In this document: piece after piece, positions 9,282 through 17,544 of the stretch
Layout of the letters: each line of letters opens with the position of its first letter
Numbering within the stretch: position 1 is the first letter of the stretch
Source: Myxococcales bacterium
GTDB lineage: Bacteria; Myxococcota_A; Polyangia; Polyangiales; Polyangiaceae
Length of the DNA stretch: 64,000 bases
Reading direction: 5' to 3'
NCBI GenBank assembly: GCA_016720545.1
Contig: JADKKK010000034.1
Location: forward strand, 411,939-475,938
Translations under genes and position numbers: made by a program
The notes under the pieces: model-generated
What the model saw: the letters and a program-made list of their open reading frames with translations, nothing else
Told to the model about the DNA's origin: nothing
The model's database searches: none

Positions 9282-10405
9282 GCCGCGAGCTCCGCGTGGT
9301 GCACGTGGTCTGCGCCGGCGAGGTCGGCGGCGCCGAGCGCATGCTCATCGACCTCGTGGGGTCGCCCGCCGAGCGGCACCATGTAGCCCTGTTCTCGCCG
9401 AGCGCGACGCTGCGCGCGTTCCTGCGTGAGCACGGGGTCCTCGTGACCGATCGCGGACCGGTGACCGAGGGCGTGACCGCCACCCTCGCGCGTGCTGTCG
9501 GGCGCTCCGACGTCGCGTGGCTCGGCGCGCTGCTCGCGCGCGACCGGGCCGACGTGGTCCATCTGCACACCTTCGGCTCGCAGGTGCTGGGCACGCGCGC
9601 GGCGCTCGCGGCGCGGCCACGCCGCGCGATCGTGCGCACCGAGCACTCCACACGCGTCTTCGACGACCCGAGCTGCTGGCCGTTCGCGCGCTGGTCGCTG
9701 CCACGCGCCGACGTGTCGTGCGCCGTGAGCCACGCCGTCCGAGCCGAAGCGCAGAGGCGGGATCCGCAGCGCGCGGCGCGCATGCGCGTCGTGCCCAACG
9801 GCGTCGACCTCGGCGCGTTCTCACCGCTGCCTACGCGCCCAGGGCTGCGCGAGGTCGGCTCGCCCCGCGCCGCCGTCGTGGGCAGGCTCGAGCCGCGCAA
9901 GGGCGTCGACATCGTGCTCCACGCGCTCGCTCGCGTGCCCGATCTCGACCTCGACGTGTGCGGCGACGGCCCGGACGCGCCGGCCCTCCGCGCGCTCGCG
10001 CGACGGCTCGGCCTCCTCGGCCGCGTGCGCTTCCTGGGCCAGGTGGCCGACGTGCCGTCGGCGCTGCGCGACGTGGACGTGGTGGTCTCCGGCGCCCGAA
10101 AAGAGGGCCTGGGCCTCGCGCTGCTCGAGGCGATGGCGGTAGGGCGCGTCGTCGTGGCGACGGCGGTGGGGGGCGTGCCCGAGTTCCTGGTCGATGGGCG
10201 CACGGGGTTCCTCGCGCCATCCGAAGACCCGACCGCCCTCGCCGGCGCGCTCCGCAAGGCGCTCGCGCAGACGACCGAGGCGCGCGACGCCCTCGTGGCG
10301 CGGGCGCGAACGTGTGTGGTCGACACCTACTCGCGCGACGCGATGCGCGCGGGCTACTCGCGCGCCTACCGCGACGCCTTGGCGCGCTCGCACGCCTCCA
10401 AGTAG
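9278..10405 (+). CDS. Glycosyltransferase family 4 (GT-B fold)
   Basis: A 375-residue GT-B glycosyltransferase. The N-terminal acceptor domain opens RVVHVVCAGEVGGAERML, and the C-terminal nucleotide-sugar domain (about 190-350) has VGRLEPRKGVDIVL, the GDGPD motif, and the E-x7-E type motif in SGARKEGLGLALLEAMAVG. No signal peptide, so it acts on the cytoplasmic face. ATGA overlap with the flippase gene shows coupling. Its 3 prime end overlaps by 40 bases with a convergent lipoprotein gene on the minus strand. Donor and acceptor sugars cannot be read from the sequence. Confidence 0.9.
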   Translation: MSRELRVVHVVCAGEVGGAERMLIDLVGSPAERHHVALFSPSATLRAFLREHGVLVTDRGPVTEGVTATLARAVGRSDVAWLGALLARDRADVVHLHTFGSQVLGTRAALAARPRRAIVRTEHSTRVFDDPSCWPFARWSLPRADVSCAVSHAVRAEAQRRDPQRAARMRVVPNGVDLGAFSPLPTRPGLREVGSPRAAVVGRLEPRKGVDIVLHALARVPDLDLDVCGDGPDAPALRALARRLGLLGRVRFLGQVADVPSALRDVDVVVSGARKEGLGLALLEAMAVGRVVVATAVGGVPEFLVDGRTGFLAPSEDPTALAGALRKALAQTTEARDALVARARTCVVDTYSRDAMRAGYSRAYRDALARSHASK

Positions 10406-11049
10406 CGGCTCTGCTCGACGCACGAGGAGAGGTCCTCTCCGCATTGCGCGCGCTTCGTGCAACCGCTCGCGCGACGCGAGGTTTCTTCGGCCGCGCCGGT
10501 CTCGGCGGAGCAGGCCCGCTGGGGGGCCTTGCTCCCCGCGACGCACTCCGCGAGCCGTCGCGAGGCGCGGCTCGCGGCGACGTGAAGCCGTGAGCACGCG
10601 TGATCGCGGCACGTGGGAGCTGGGGCGCTCCTCGGCCACTTGGGGGCCGCACGGAGGCACTCCGCGTAAGCGCCCCGGCGCGACGCGGACAGCCGATTCC
10701 AAGTGAGGGAGCAGCGGAGCGCCGGCGGCGTGACCTCGTCGCACGACCACCAAGAGAAGCGGGCGCACTCAGGCACGTCGACGTGGTCGATGGTGTCTCC
10801 GTCGAAGCCGAGGGAATCCTCCGCCGCCTTCGGGTCCGGGGCGCCGCTCGCGCCGGCGTCCTCTGGCGCCGAGGGGGCGGCCGGCGCAGCGAGCGGCTCT
10901 GCGGCGGTGGGGCGACTCGACGCGTCCGGCGGGAGAGGAGCGCTCGAGGCGGGCGCGAGGCCCTCGCTCGGCCGGACGACAGCCGGCGCGCAGGCAGCGA
11001 GCACCGCCACGAGCGACAGGAACCTGGTGCGATCGACCGCGAGGCTCAT
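10366..11049 (-). CDS. Cys-rich lipoprotein of unknown function
   Basis: A 227-residue predicted lipoprotein: a short basic start, hydrophobic core and LAAC lipobox (Cys about residue 20). An Ala/Pro/Ser-rich linker runs to about residue 75, then a C-terminal domain with about eleven cysteines, suggesting disulfide-stabilised helices in the periplasm. I do not recognise a family. It is the last gene of the minus-strand group, starting with an ATGA overlap with the kinase-like ATPase gene, and it converges on the glycosyltransferase with 40 bases of overlap. Confidence 0.65.
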   Translation of the reverse strand: MSLAVDRTRFLSLVAVLAACAPAVVRPSEGLAPASSAPLPPDASSRPTAAEPLAAPAAPSAPEDAGASGAPDPKAAEDSLGFDGDTIDHVDVPECARFSWWSCDEVTPPALRCSLTWNRLSASRRGAYAECLRAAPKWPRSAPAPTCRDHACSRLHVAASRASRRLAECVAGSKAPQRACSAETGAAEETSRRASGCTKRAQCGEDLSSCVEQSRYLEACERAKASR

Positions 11050-11765
11050 GGACTCTCCGAACTGCGGGGGCGCCGGGCGCGGCGGGGCGGCGCGCTCCGT
11101 ACCGTCGCGGTGAGCTCGCCCACCTCAAGGTTCGGCCCGAGGGGCAGCGACACGGTCACGCAGGAGCGCCCCTCTTTGCATGCATACCGCACGGTTCCAC
11201 GGTGCGCGCGAACGAGGCGGGTCACGAGCCACAGACCCACGCCGAAGCCCTGCACACGCGCGCGACGCTCCTCGCGTACGAAGCGCTCCGGCGGCCGTCG
11301 GGGGCCGGCCCAGGACCCGACGTTGTCGATCGTGAGGCGCGCCCGCCCGCGGGTGGCGCGCAGCCTGACGCCCACGGGCTCGCCGCCCGCGTACTTCATG
11401 GCGTTGCTGAGCAGCTCACCGAGCACCGTGTGGAGGTACCCGACGTCGTACCGACCGCGGAGCGCGCCGGCCCGCCCGAGCTCCACGTCGGCGCCGCGGC
11501 GCCCGGCGAGCTCCGGCGCGAGCACGCGCGCCACGAGCTCCACGAGGTCGATCTCCTCGAGCCTCAATGCGACCGGCTCACGCGGCGCGGCGATCAACCG
11601 GAGCTCCCGCGCGAAGCCCGCGAGCCCGGCGACGCCGTCTCGCAGCGCGGCCTCCGGGGCGCCGTTCAGCGCGAGGGTCAGCCGCTCCAGGCGCGCGGCC
11701 GCTCTCGCGAACAGCGCGTCGGACGCGCGCAGCCTTGCGCGCATGCGGGCCACCTCCGAGGTCAC
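11046..11765 (-). CDS. Histidine-kinase-like ATPase lacking an obvious phospho-accepting His
   Basis: A 239-residue soluble protein. The C-terminal two thirds is a HATPase_c (GHKL) fold with the N-box LGELLSNAMKYA (about residue 120), a D-box-like LTIDNVGSW and the G2 lid GFGVGLWLVTRLVRAHRG. The N-terminal helices (about 1-70) lie where a HisKA dimerisation domain would be, but I see no H-E/D-x-R/K H-box there, no sensor, and no membrane segment. It may be a divergent kinase, a regulatory ATPase or an anti-sigma-type kinase. Its ends overlap by four bases with the MFS gene upstream and the lipoprotein gene downstream. Confidence 0.75.
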   Translation of the reverse strand: MTSEVARMRARLRASDALFARAAARLERLTLALNGAPEAALRDGVAGLAGFARELRLIAAPREPVALRLEEIDLVELVARVLAPELAGRRGADVELGRAGALRGRYDVGYLHTVLGELLSNAMKYAGGEPVGVRLRATRGRARLTIDNVGSWAGPRRPPERFVREERRARVQGFGVGLWLVTRLVRAHRGTVRYACKEGRSCVTVSLPLGPNLEVGELTATVRSAPPRRARRPRSSESP

Positions 11766-13264
11766 GTTCGCGCCTCGCCGGGGACGGCGCCATCGTCCGC
11801 CTCGCGGAGCCCGAAGCGCACGAGCCTACGGCCGCCGACGAGCACGAGCACGAGCACGAGCCCCACCTGGAAGAGACCGACGCGCGTGAGCATCGCGGGC
11901 AGGCCGATGGCCTCCGACACCTCGGTCGCCACCCCCTCGACGACGATGTCGCCGATGATCACGAAGAACGCGTACACGCCGGCGATTCGCCCCCGCATGC
12001 CCGGGCTCGACGCGCTGTTTTGGGCAAGCTCGGCGAGCGAGCCGCTCGCGAGGGTGAGCGAGTGATCGAGCGCGAGGATCGCGGTGAACGGCAGCACCGC
12101 CGAGGGTGCCGCCGCGGCCGCCACACGCCCGGCGGCCGCGATGACGAGCCCGTCCACGAGCATCGTCACGACGAAGATCTTGCCGAGGCTCCCGGCCTTC
12201 CGCGCGAGCGCGGGCACGGCGAGCACGCCAAGCACGCCGACGATGCTCCACGCGATCTCGGCGTGGCGGACCGCGTCGTCAGTGCCGTGCAGCACGTGCT
12301 TGATGAGCATCTTGCCGTCGTACGATTCGGTGACGAATTCCACGACCGCGGTGCCGGCCAACAAGGCCAGCAGCGGCCGCCGCTCCTTGCCGAAGAGAAA
12401 GCGTAGCCCCTGGCCCAGCGACCGCCCGAAGTGCGCGACGGCGCCCAGCGGCGTGAGGCGCGCGGCGGGGGCGCCGTTACCTCCAGCGGCTGCGTCGTCC
12501 TCACCGGGCACGTCCACGAAGAGCTCGCGGAGGCGCACGTCGCGCGCCGCGCGGGTCGGGTGGCAGAAGAAGAAGAGCAGCCCGGCGAACGCGAGGTGCA
12601 TCACCGCCTGCACCGCGATGAGCGGCGCGTAGCGCCCGGCGGCGAGCGCCAAAATGCGGCCACCGAGCAGCAGGCCACCGAAGGTCGCCAAGGCCTGGAG
12701 CCCGCCGATGACCGACGTCATGGTGAGCAGGTGGGTCTTCTGGAGGAGCGGCTCCCCCCGCTCGTCTTTGAGCGGCGCGCCCGTCTCGTCGGTCTGCACC
12801 GACTGCTCGCGCAAGAGGTCGACCGAGAACACGATGCGCGTCGGTCGGAAGGCGGTCTTCGTGAACGCGCTCAGCATCACGAACGGGAGGATCCCGCGGA
12901 CCGTCGGCGCGCCCGAGGTGAGGCGCACGAGCAGGAAGAGGAGCGCCGCACCCTCGACCAGGCGCGCCCACACGACCAGGCGAAAACGGAACCGCGCGAG
13001 ACGCGCCCACGAGAAGCGGGCGGCCCAGTCCGCGAGCGGCCCCGACACGATCGTGCCGAGGAGAAAGCAGCCGAGGCTCGGCAGCATGAGGCTCGCGCGC
13101 TCGCGTTGGCTCGTGAACAGGTTCGTCATGATGAGCATGGCGGCCCACGCGGCGACGGCGACGCCGAGGTCGTCCACGAAGTTCGCGAACGCGAACGCGC
13201 GGAGCTTCGGCTCGGCGCGAAACGCCGCGACGTACGGTCCCACGAATGTCCCGATCGGTCCCAT
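11762..13264 (-). CDS. MFS-family transporter
   Basis: A 500-residue membrane protein with about 11-12 hydrophobic helices in two halves separated by a cytoplasmic loop at about residues 230-265. The first helices carry an N-x-x-D-D pattern (FANFVDDLGVAVAAW) and a loop after helix 2-3 like the MFS motif A region (GPLADWAARFSWARL). I chose the ATG at 13264, because upstream in-frame sequence has no such start and the protein begins convincingly at MGPIGTFVGP. Substrate unknown. The stop overlaps the start of the kinase-like gene, and it begins 59 bases after the aldose epimerase stop, so it probably belongs to the same transcript as the genes to its right. Confidence 0.8.
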   Translation of the reverse strand: MGPIGTFVGPYVAAFRAEPKLRAFAFANFVDDLGVAVAAWAAMLIMTNLFTSQRERASLMLPSLGCFLLGTIVSGPLADWAARFSWARLARFRFRLVVWARLVEGAALLFLLVRLTSGAPTVRGILPFVMLSAFTKTAFRPTRIVFSVDLLREQSVQTDETGAPLKDERGEPLLQKTHLLTMTSVIGGLQALATFGGLLLGGRILALAAGRYAPLIAVQAVMHLAFAGLLFFFCHPTRAARDVRLRELFVDVPGEDDAAAGGNGAPAARLTPLGAVAHFGRSLGQGLRFLFGKERRPLLALLAGTAVVEFVTESYDGKMLIKHVLHGTDDAVRHAEIAWSIVGVLGVLAVPALARKAGSLGKIFVVTMLVDGLVIAAAGRVAAAAAPSAVLPFTAILALDHSLTLASGSLAELAQNSASSPGMRGRIAGVYAFFVIIGDIVVEGVATEVSEAIGLPAMLTRVGLFQVGLVLVLVLVGGRRLVRFGLREADDGAVPGEART

Positions 13265-13323
13265 GTGCGCGCACCCCTCCCCTCCGCAGCGTCGCAGAGA
13301 TTGAGGGCCCGTAGCAGCCGAAA

Positions 13324-14205
13324 TCAGCCCACGGAGAACGTCTCGGCGAACGCCCGCGCGGCGCCCGGGGCGAGCACCTCGAGGCCCACGCCCGTGTTCA
13401 AGGCGTCGCGGGGCGCGCTCCACGGCTCGAGGCAAACGAAGTCGCGCCCGGGCAGCGTCCACACCACCCAGTGGTTGAGGTGCCCGCCGAGCGTGACGCG
13501 GCCCCTCGGCGCGATGAGCTCGGCGCCGTGCGCGAGCTCCGCGAGGTGCAGGTCCACCTCGCCGGACGCGAGGTCGATCGACGCGAGATCTCGCTCCTCG
13601 CGGCGCACGTTGTCCCACGCGCGCTTCGACTTTGTGGGGACCTGGCACTCGAGCTTCGCGGCGTCGGGCACGGCGAAATACGGGTGATATCCCAGCGCGA
13701 ACGGCATCGCCTCGGCGCCCGTGTTGGTGACTTCCGCCGTCAGTGTGAGCTCGGCTCCTCGCAGCCCGTAGCGGATGCGGAGCCGAAACGGCCAGGGGTA
13801 CTCGGCCCGCGTGACCTCAGAGTCGGTGAGCTCGAGCTCGACCTGGGCTTGCCCGCCTGGCCCGCCGGTACGCGACACCTCGCGGAAAGCAGAGCGGCGC
13901 GCGAAGCCGTGCTGTCTCATCGCGCGCTCGTGTCCGCCAAACGCGTACCGCTCGCCCTCGAGCTTCCCGGGCGAGGGAAAGAGCACTGGCACTCCGCCGC
14001 GCACGTTCTGGGTGCGATCGCGCAGCGTCGCCTCGTCGAGGTAGAGCCACTCTCGGCCTCGCGCGAAGAGCGAGGTCACGAGGGCGCCGCGCGACGGTAC
14101 GACGGTCACGCGCGAGCCCTCGACGGTGTCCGAGAGGACCACCGCGTCGAGGTCGCCCAAGCCCCCCAGCCGAACGTCTTCCACCGTGAAACGAGCGGCG
14201 CTCAC
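13324..14205 (-). CDS. Aldose 1-epimerase / hexose-phosphate epimerase family protein
   Basis: A 293-residue cytoplasmic protein of the galactose mutarotase-like fold, converting alpha and beta anomers of an aldose or hexose phosphate. Family motifs visible: GGVPVLFPSPG near residue 70, the RQHGFAR catalytic-His region near 95, LGYHPYF with the second His near 175, and a C-terminal LEPWSAP glutamate. The GTG start overlaps the DUF1501 stop by four bases. The HGFAR and GGVPV patterns resemble both classical mutarotases and YeaD-type glucose-6-phosphate epimerases, and I cannot separate these two. Confidence 0.85.
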   Translation of the reverse strand: MSAARFTVEDVRLGGLGDLDAVVLSDTVEGSRVTVVPSRGALVTSLFARGREWLYLDEATLRDRTQNVRGGVPVLFPSPGKLEGERYAFGGHERAMRQHGFARRSAFREVSRTGGPGGQAQVELELTDSEVTRAEYPWPFRLRIRYGLRGAELTLTAEVTNTGAEAMPFALGYHPYFAVPDAAKLECQVPTKSKRAWDNVRREERDLASIDLASGEVDLHLAELAHGAELIAPRGRVTLGGHLNHWVVWTLPGRDFVCLEPWSAPRDALNTGVGLEVLAPGAARAFAETFSVG

Positions 14206-15467
14206 AGGAGGAGCTCCGGCACGGGGAGGCCGCCGTCGGTCAAGGCAATCGGCCGCCCGACGGGCGAGATCGCGGCGTCGTCCGGCGCGAGGCCGACGAG
14301 CTGCCCGAGCGTCGCGAGCAGCGCGCTGGCGCTCACGGGGCGCTTCGTCACCTTCTGCCCCTCGGCGTCGGTCTCGCCGACCACCTGGCCACCCCGCACG
14401 CCCGCGCCGGCGAGCACCGCAGACGCCGCGCCGGGGTGATGATCTCGCCCCTCGTTGGCGTTGATGCGCGGGGTCCGCCCGAAGTCTCCCATCCACGCGA
14501 CGGCCGTCGTCCCGAGGAGGCCGCGACGCTCGAGCTCTTGAAGCAGCGCGGCGAACGCGGGATCGAGCACGCCCATGAGCTTCTTCGTGCGCGTGAAGTT
14601 GTCGGTGTGGGTGTCCCAGCCATCGAGAGACACCTCCACGAAGCGGACGCCGGCGCCCACGAGCTGGCTCGCGACGAGGCAGCCGCGACCGAAGTCGCTG
14701 TCGCCAAACGCGTCGAGCGTCGCCTTGGGTGTGGTCGACAGGTCGAACGCGGAGAGCTGCGGAGCGCGCATGAGCGCGACCGCCTGCCCCGTGAGCGCAC
14801 GCCGTCCCTCGACCTTCGGATCGCCGGTGCGGGTCGCGAAGTCCTGCTCGAGCGAGTCGAGATAGCGCAGGCGGGCGTCGAAGCGTTGGCCGTCGACCCC
14901 GGGCGCGTGGGCGACGTTCTGCGGCATCGCTCCGCCCCGCTGGAGCACGAACGGGCCGTGCTGCACGCCGAAGAACCCCGCGCCGCGGCTCGGCCCGCCG
15001 AGGCTCACGAACGCAGGGAGGCCGCCTTGCGGCGCCCCGAGCCGCTTGCTGACCCAGCCGCCCAACGAAGGGTGGTCCACCGTCGGGTTCGGAGCATAAC
15101 CTGTATGATACAAGTAGCTCGCGCGCTGGTGATTCCCCTCCTTCGAGGTGAGGCCACGCACGACCGCGAGCTTGCCGGAGAGCCGCGCCAGCTCGGGGAG
15201 GTGCTCGCTGATCGAGAGCCCCGGCGTGGCGGTCCGGATCGCCTTGTGCGGTCCGCCGACGCGGGTGCCCGGCTTGGGATCCCACGTGTCGACGTGGCTC
15301 GGGCCGCCGTTCATCCAGAGCACGATGAGGGCCTTGGCCTTGGGCGCAGGGCGGGCTTCGGCGGCGCGCGCGAGACGAGGACCGGCGAAGAGCGAGGCGA
15401 GGGCGCCGGCGGAGAAGAGCTGGAGCGCGGTGCGGCGCGAGTGTGAGGGGGGCTGCCTGGGGTTCAC
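14202..15467 (-). CDS. DUF1501-family secreted protein
   Basis: A 421-residue protein of the DUF1501 family (alkaline-phosphatase-superfamily-like). The N-terminus has a twin-arginine pattern SRRTALQLFSAGALAS, consistent with Tat export of a folded protein. The core has WMNGGPSHVDTWDPKP near residue 50 and a late GDFGRTPRIN followed by GRDHHPGAASAVLAGAGVRGG, both highly typical of the family. The GTG start is preceded by GAGG. DUF1501 genes are usually found next to DUF1549/DUF1553 genes, exactly as here (13-base gap). The biochemical role of the pair is not established. Confidence 0.9.
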   Translation of the reverse strand: MNPRQPPSHSRRTALQLFSAGALASLFAGPRLARAAEARPAPKAKALIVLWMNGGPSHVDTWDPKPGTRVGGPHKAIRTATPGLSISEHLPELARLSGKLAVVRGLTSKEGNHQRASYLYHTGYAPNPTVDHPSLGGWVSKRLGAPQGGLPAFVSLGGPSRGAGFFGVQHGPFVLQRGGAMPQNVAHAPGVDGQRFDARLRYLDSLEQDFATRTGDPKVEGRRALTGQAVALMRAPQLSAFDLSTTPKATLDAFGDSDFGRGCLVASQLVGAGVRFVEVSLDGWDTHTDNFTRTKKLMGVLDPAFAALLQELERRGLLGTTAVAWMGDFGRTPRINANEGRDHHPGAASAVLAGAGVRGGQVVGETDAEGQKVTKRPVSASALLATLGQLVGLAPDDAAISPVGRPIALTDGGLPVPELLL

Positions 15468-15480
15468 GGGGACCTCGGGT

Positions 15481-17397
15481 TCAGTGATTGAAGAGCGACT
15501 CGCTCGAGTTGAGGAGGGCCCAGAAGAGGTCCTCGAAGGCGCGCGTCCGCGGATCGGTCGCGCCTGCACGCGCCGCGAGGCGCTGGAGCTGCGGGAGGTC
15601 GACGTTGGCGCCGCCCTTGCCGCCCTTGCCGGCCTTGCCGGCCTTGCCGGCCTTGCCGGCCTTGCCCGCCTTGCCGCCTGCCCCGGCCTTTCCACCCTCG
15701 CCTCGCGGCGGCTCGACGGGCGCGGGCGCGGCGCTCGGCGCGGGCCGAGTGGCCCCCTCGCGCACGAACGCGAGGGCCCGTTCCCGCTCCGCGGCGGTCG
15801 GGGTCCGCGAGAGGGTGCGAAGGTAGAGCGCGTCGACCTTCGAGCCGTCGTCCCCGGGCGCCGCGAGCACCTCGGCGAGCCCCGTGCCCGGGAGGGCCCG
15901 CGTACCAAAGCCCGTCACGTGGCCGTTCAACAGGGAGAGCGCCTGCGCGACGTTCCCCTCGAAGCGCGGCGCGTCGCTCTCCTCGTCGATGTCGAAGAGG
16001 AACGTGTAGCTGCGCGAGACCTGGGCCTTGATGGCCGGCAGGTTGCGAAGGCCCGCCGATTCCGCGGCCTGCTCGAGGCGCGTGGCGGCGAGGAGGTGGT
16101 TGAGGAGCTCCTCTGGCCCGAGCGGCACGAGGCGAAACTTCGCCCAGAGAACGTTCCCCTCGCCCAGGTTCTCGCCCCCGCTCGAGGCGAGCCCGTACAC
16201 CTCGGTCGCGCAGAGGAGGCGAATGAGGGACTTGGGATCGAACTTGCGCGCCGCGAAATCCTTCGCCACCCGCCCGAGCAGCTCGGGCTGCGTCGCGGGG
16301 TTCGAGTCCCGAAGGTCGTCCACGGGGTTCGCGAAGCCGCGGCCCAGGAAGTGGGCCCATATGCGATTCGCGTAGGCCTTCGCGAACCACGGGTTCTGCG
16401 GGCTCGTCATCCACGCGGCGAGCGTTTTGCGGCTGTCTTTCCCGCGGTCGACCGCCGTGCCGTCGAGCGCCGTCGGCGTCGCGGCCGCGATCGGCACGAG
16501 CTCCTCGTTCTTCGAGTAGCGTCCGGGAATGCGCGCGACGTCGCGCACCGTCATGCGGCGCACCGCGCCCTTCACGGGCCCTTTGTCGACCTGCTGCACC
16601 TCCGCGTGGAGGAACGTCGCGGTGAACCGCCGGAAGTCGTCCTGCTTCCACTTCTCGGTCTTGTGGTCGTGGCACTGCGCGCACTGGATCTGCACGCCGA
16701 GGAACGTGCGCGAAGCTGCGCCGGCCAGGTCCTGCGGCGTCGCGAAGCGAAGCGAGTAGTTCACCGCTCCGTTCACGGCGTCGCCCGCGCCGTCTGGGGC
16801 GCTCGCCGCGGAGGCGGGCATCATCCCGTCGCTCGTGGGTGCGTCCATTCCCAGCAGGCCACGAGGACCGCCGTCGCCGTTCTGCCCTGTCGCCGAGACG
16901 AGCTCCGACACCACCACGTCCCACGGGGAGTTCGCTGCGATGCGCGCGTGGAGCCAGGCGCGAAACGCGGCCCGATCGAGGCGCTGATCCCGGGCCTCGT
17001 GCCCAAGGAGGACCTCCTCCCAGTAATTGGTCCAGTGGGCCACGTAGGCCGGCGACGCGAGGAGCTCCTCCACCTTGCGCGCCCGCTTGTCGGCCGATCG
17101 ATCGGCCAGGAACGCGACCACCTCCCCGGGCGCGGGCGGGGCCCCCACGACGTCGAAGTACACCCGGCGGAGCCATGTCGCGTCGTCGGCAGGCTTCGCG
17201 GGGACGATCCCCGCCGCAGTCCACGCCGCTCGGAGCGCCTCGTCGACCGAGCGGGGCGAGAAGGTCCCGTCCGCGGGGGGCGGCGCCGCCGGCTTCGCCG
17301 CGACCTGCGAGGGCACGGGCGGGGGGCCGGGAGGCGCGGGCGGCCCGCCGCACGCGGAGACCGCGGCGAGCGAGGCGAAGAGGAGGAGAGCCTTCAT
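15481..17397 (-). CDS. DUF1549/DUF1553 cytochrome-like lipoprotein
   Basis: About 638 residues. The ATG at 17397 gives a lipoprotein signal MKALLLFASLAAVSAC; other in-frame ATGs lie at 17406 and 17442. The DUF1549 part follows a Pro/Ala linker (RSVDEALRAAW to NGDGGPRGLLG), then a c-type haem attachment motif CAQCHDHK near residue 235, then DUF1553 (NPWFAKAYANRIWAHFLGRGFANPVDDLRDSNP near 330). Such proteins are abundant in planctomycetes and appear in Myxococcota. Near the C-terminus is a Lys-Ala-Gly tandem repeat, before a final DPRTRAFEDLFWALLNSSE segment typical of the family. It leads the probable minus-strand operon. Confidence 0.88.
   Translation of the reverse strand: MKALLLFASLAAVSACGGPPAPPGPPPVPSQVAAKPAAPPPADGTFSPRSVDEALRAAWTAAGIVPAKPADDATWLRRVYFDVVGAPPAPGEVVAFLADRSADKRARKVEELLASPAYVAHWTNYWEEVLLGHEARDQRLDRAAFRAWLHARIAANSPWDVVVSELVSATGQNGDGGPRGLLGMDAPTSDGMMPASAASAPDGAGDAVNGAVNYSLRFATPQDLAGAASRTFLGVQIQCAQCHDHKTEKWKQDDFRRFTATFLHAEVQQVDKGPVKGAVRRMTVRDVARIPGRYSKNEELVPIAAATPTALDGTAVDRGKDSRKTLAAWMTSPQNPWFAKAYANRIWAHFLGRGFANPVDDLRDSNPATQPELLGRVAKDFAARKFDPKSLIRLLCATEVYGLASSGGENLGEGNVLWAKFRLVPLGPEELLNHLLAATRLEQAAESAGLRNLPAIKAQVSRSYTFLFDIDEESDAPRFEGNVAQALSLLNGHVTGFGTRALPGTGLAEVLAAPGDDGSKVDALYLRTLSRTPTAAERERALAFVREGATRPAPSAAPAPVEPPRGEGGKAGAGGKAGKAGKAGKAGKAGKGGKGGANVDLPQLQRLAARAGATDPRTRAFEDLFWALLNSSESLFNH
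15612..15690 (-). repeat. 9-bp tandem repeat encoding Lys-Ala-Gly
   Basis: About eight copies of a 9-base unit (ggccttgcc on the plus strand, slightly degenerate at both ends) lie inside the DUF1549/DUF1553 gene and encode a KAG/KGG run at about residues 570-597. The family usually has a short variable linker here, so the repeat looks like a slippage-prone spacer expansion that keeps the frame. Confidence 0.85.
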
Positions 17398-17544
17398 GGC
17401 GAGCATGTTCGTCGGTCGGCCGGGAAGTCGCAACGGCGTCATCACCGGTGGACGTGCCGCGTCGCCGCGCGCAGCACTCATGCGCCGTAAAGGGACGTAA
17501 AGCTCACGGCCACCACCGCCCCCACGCACCGCAAAACTGAGGTA

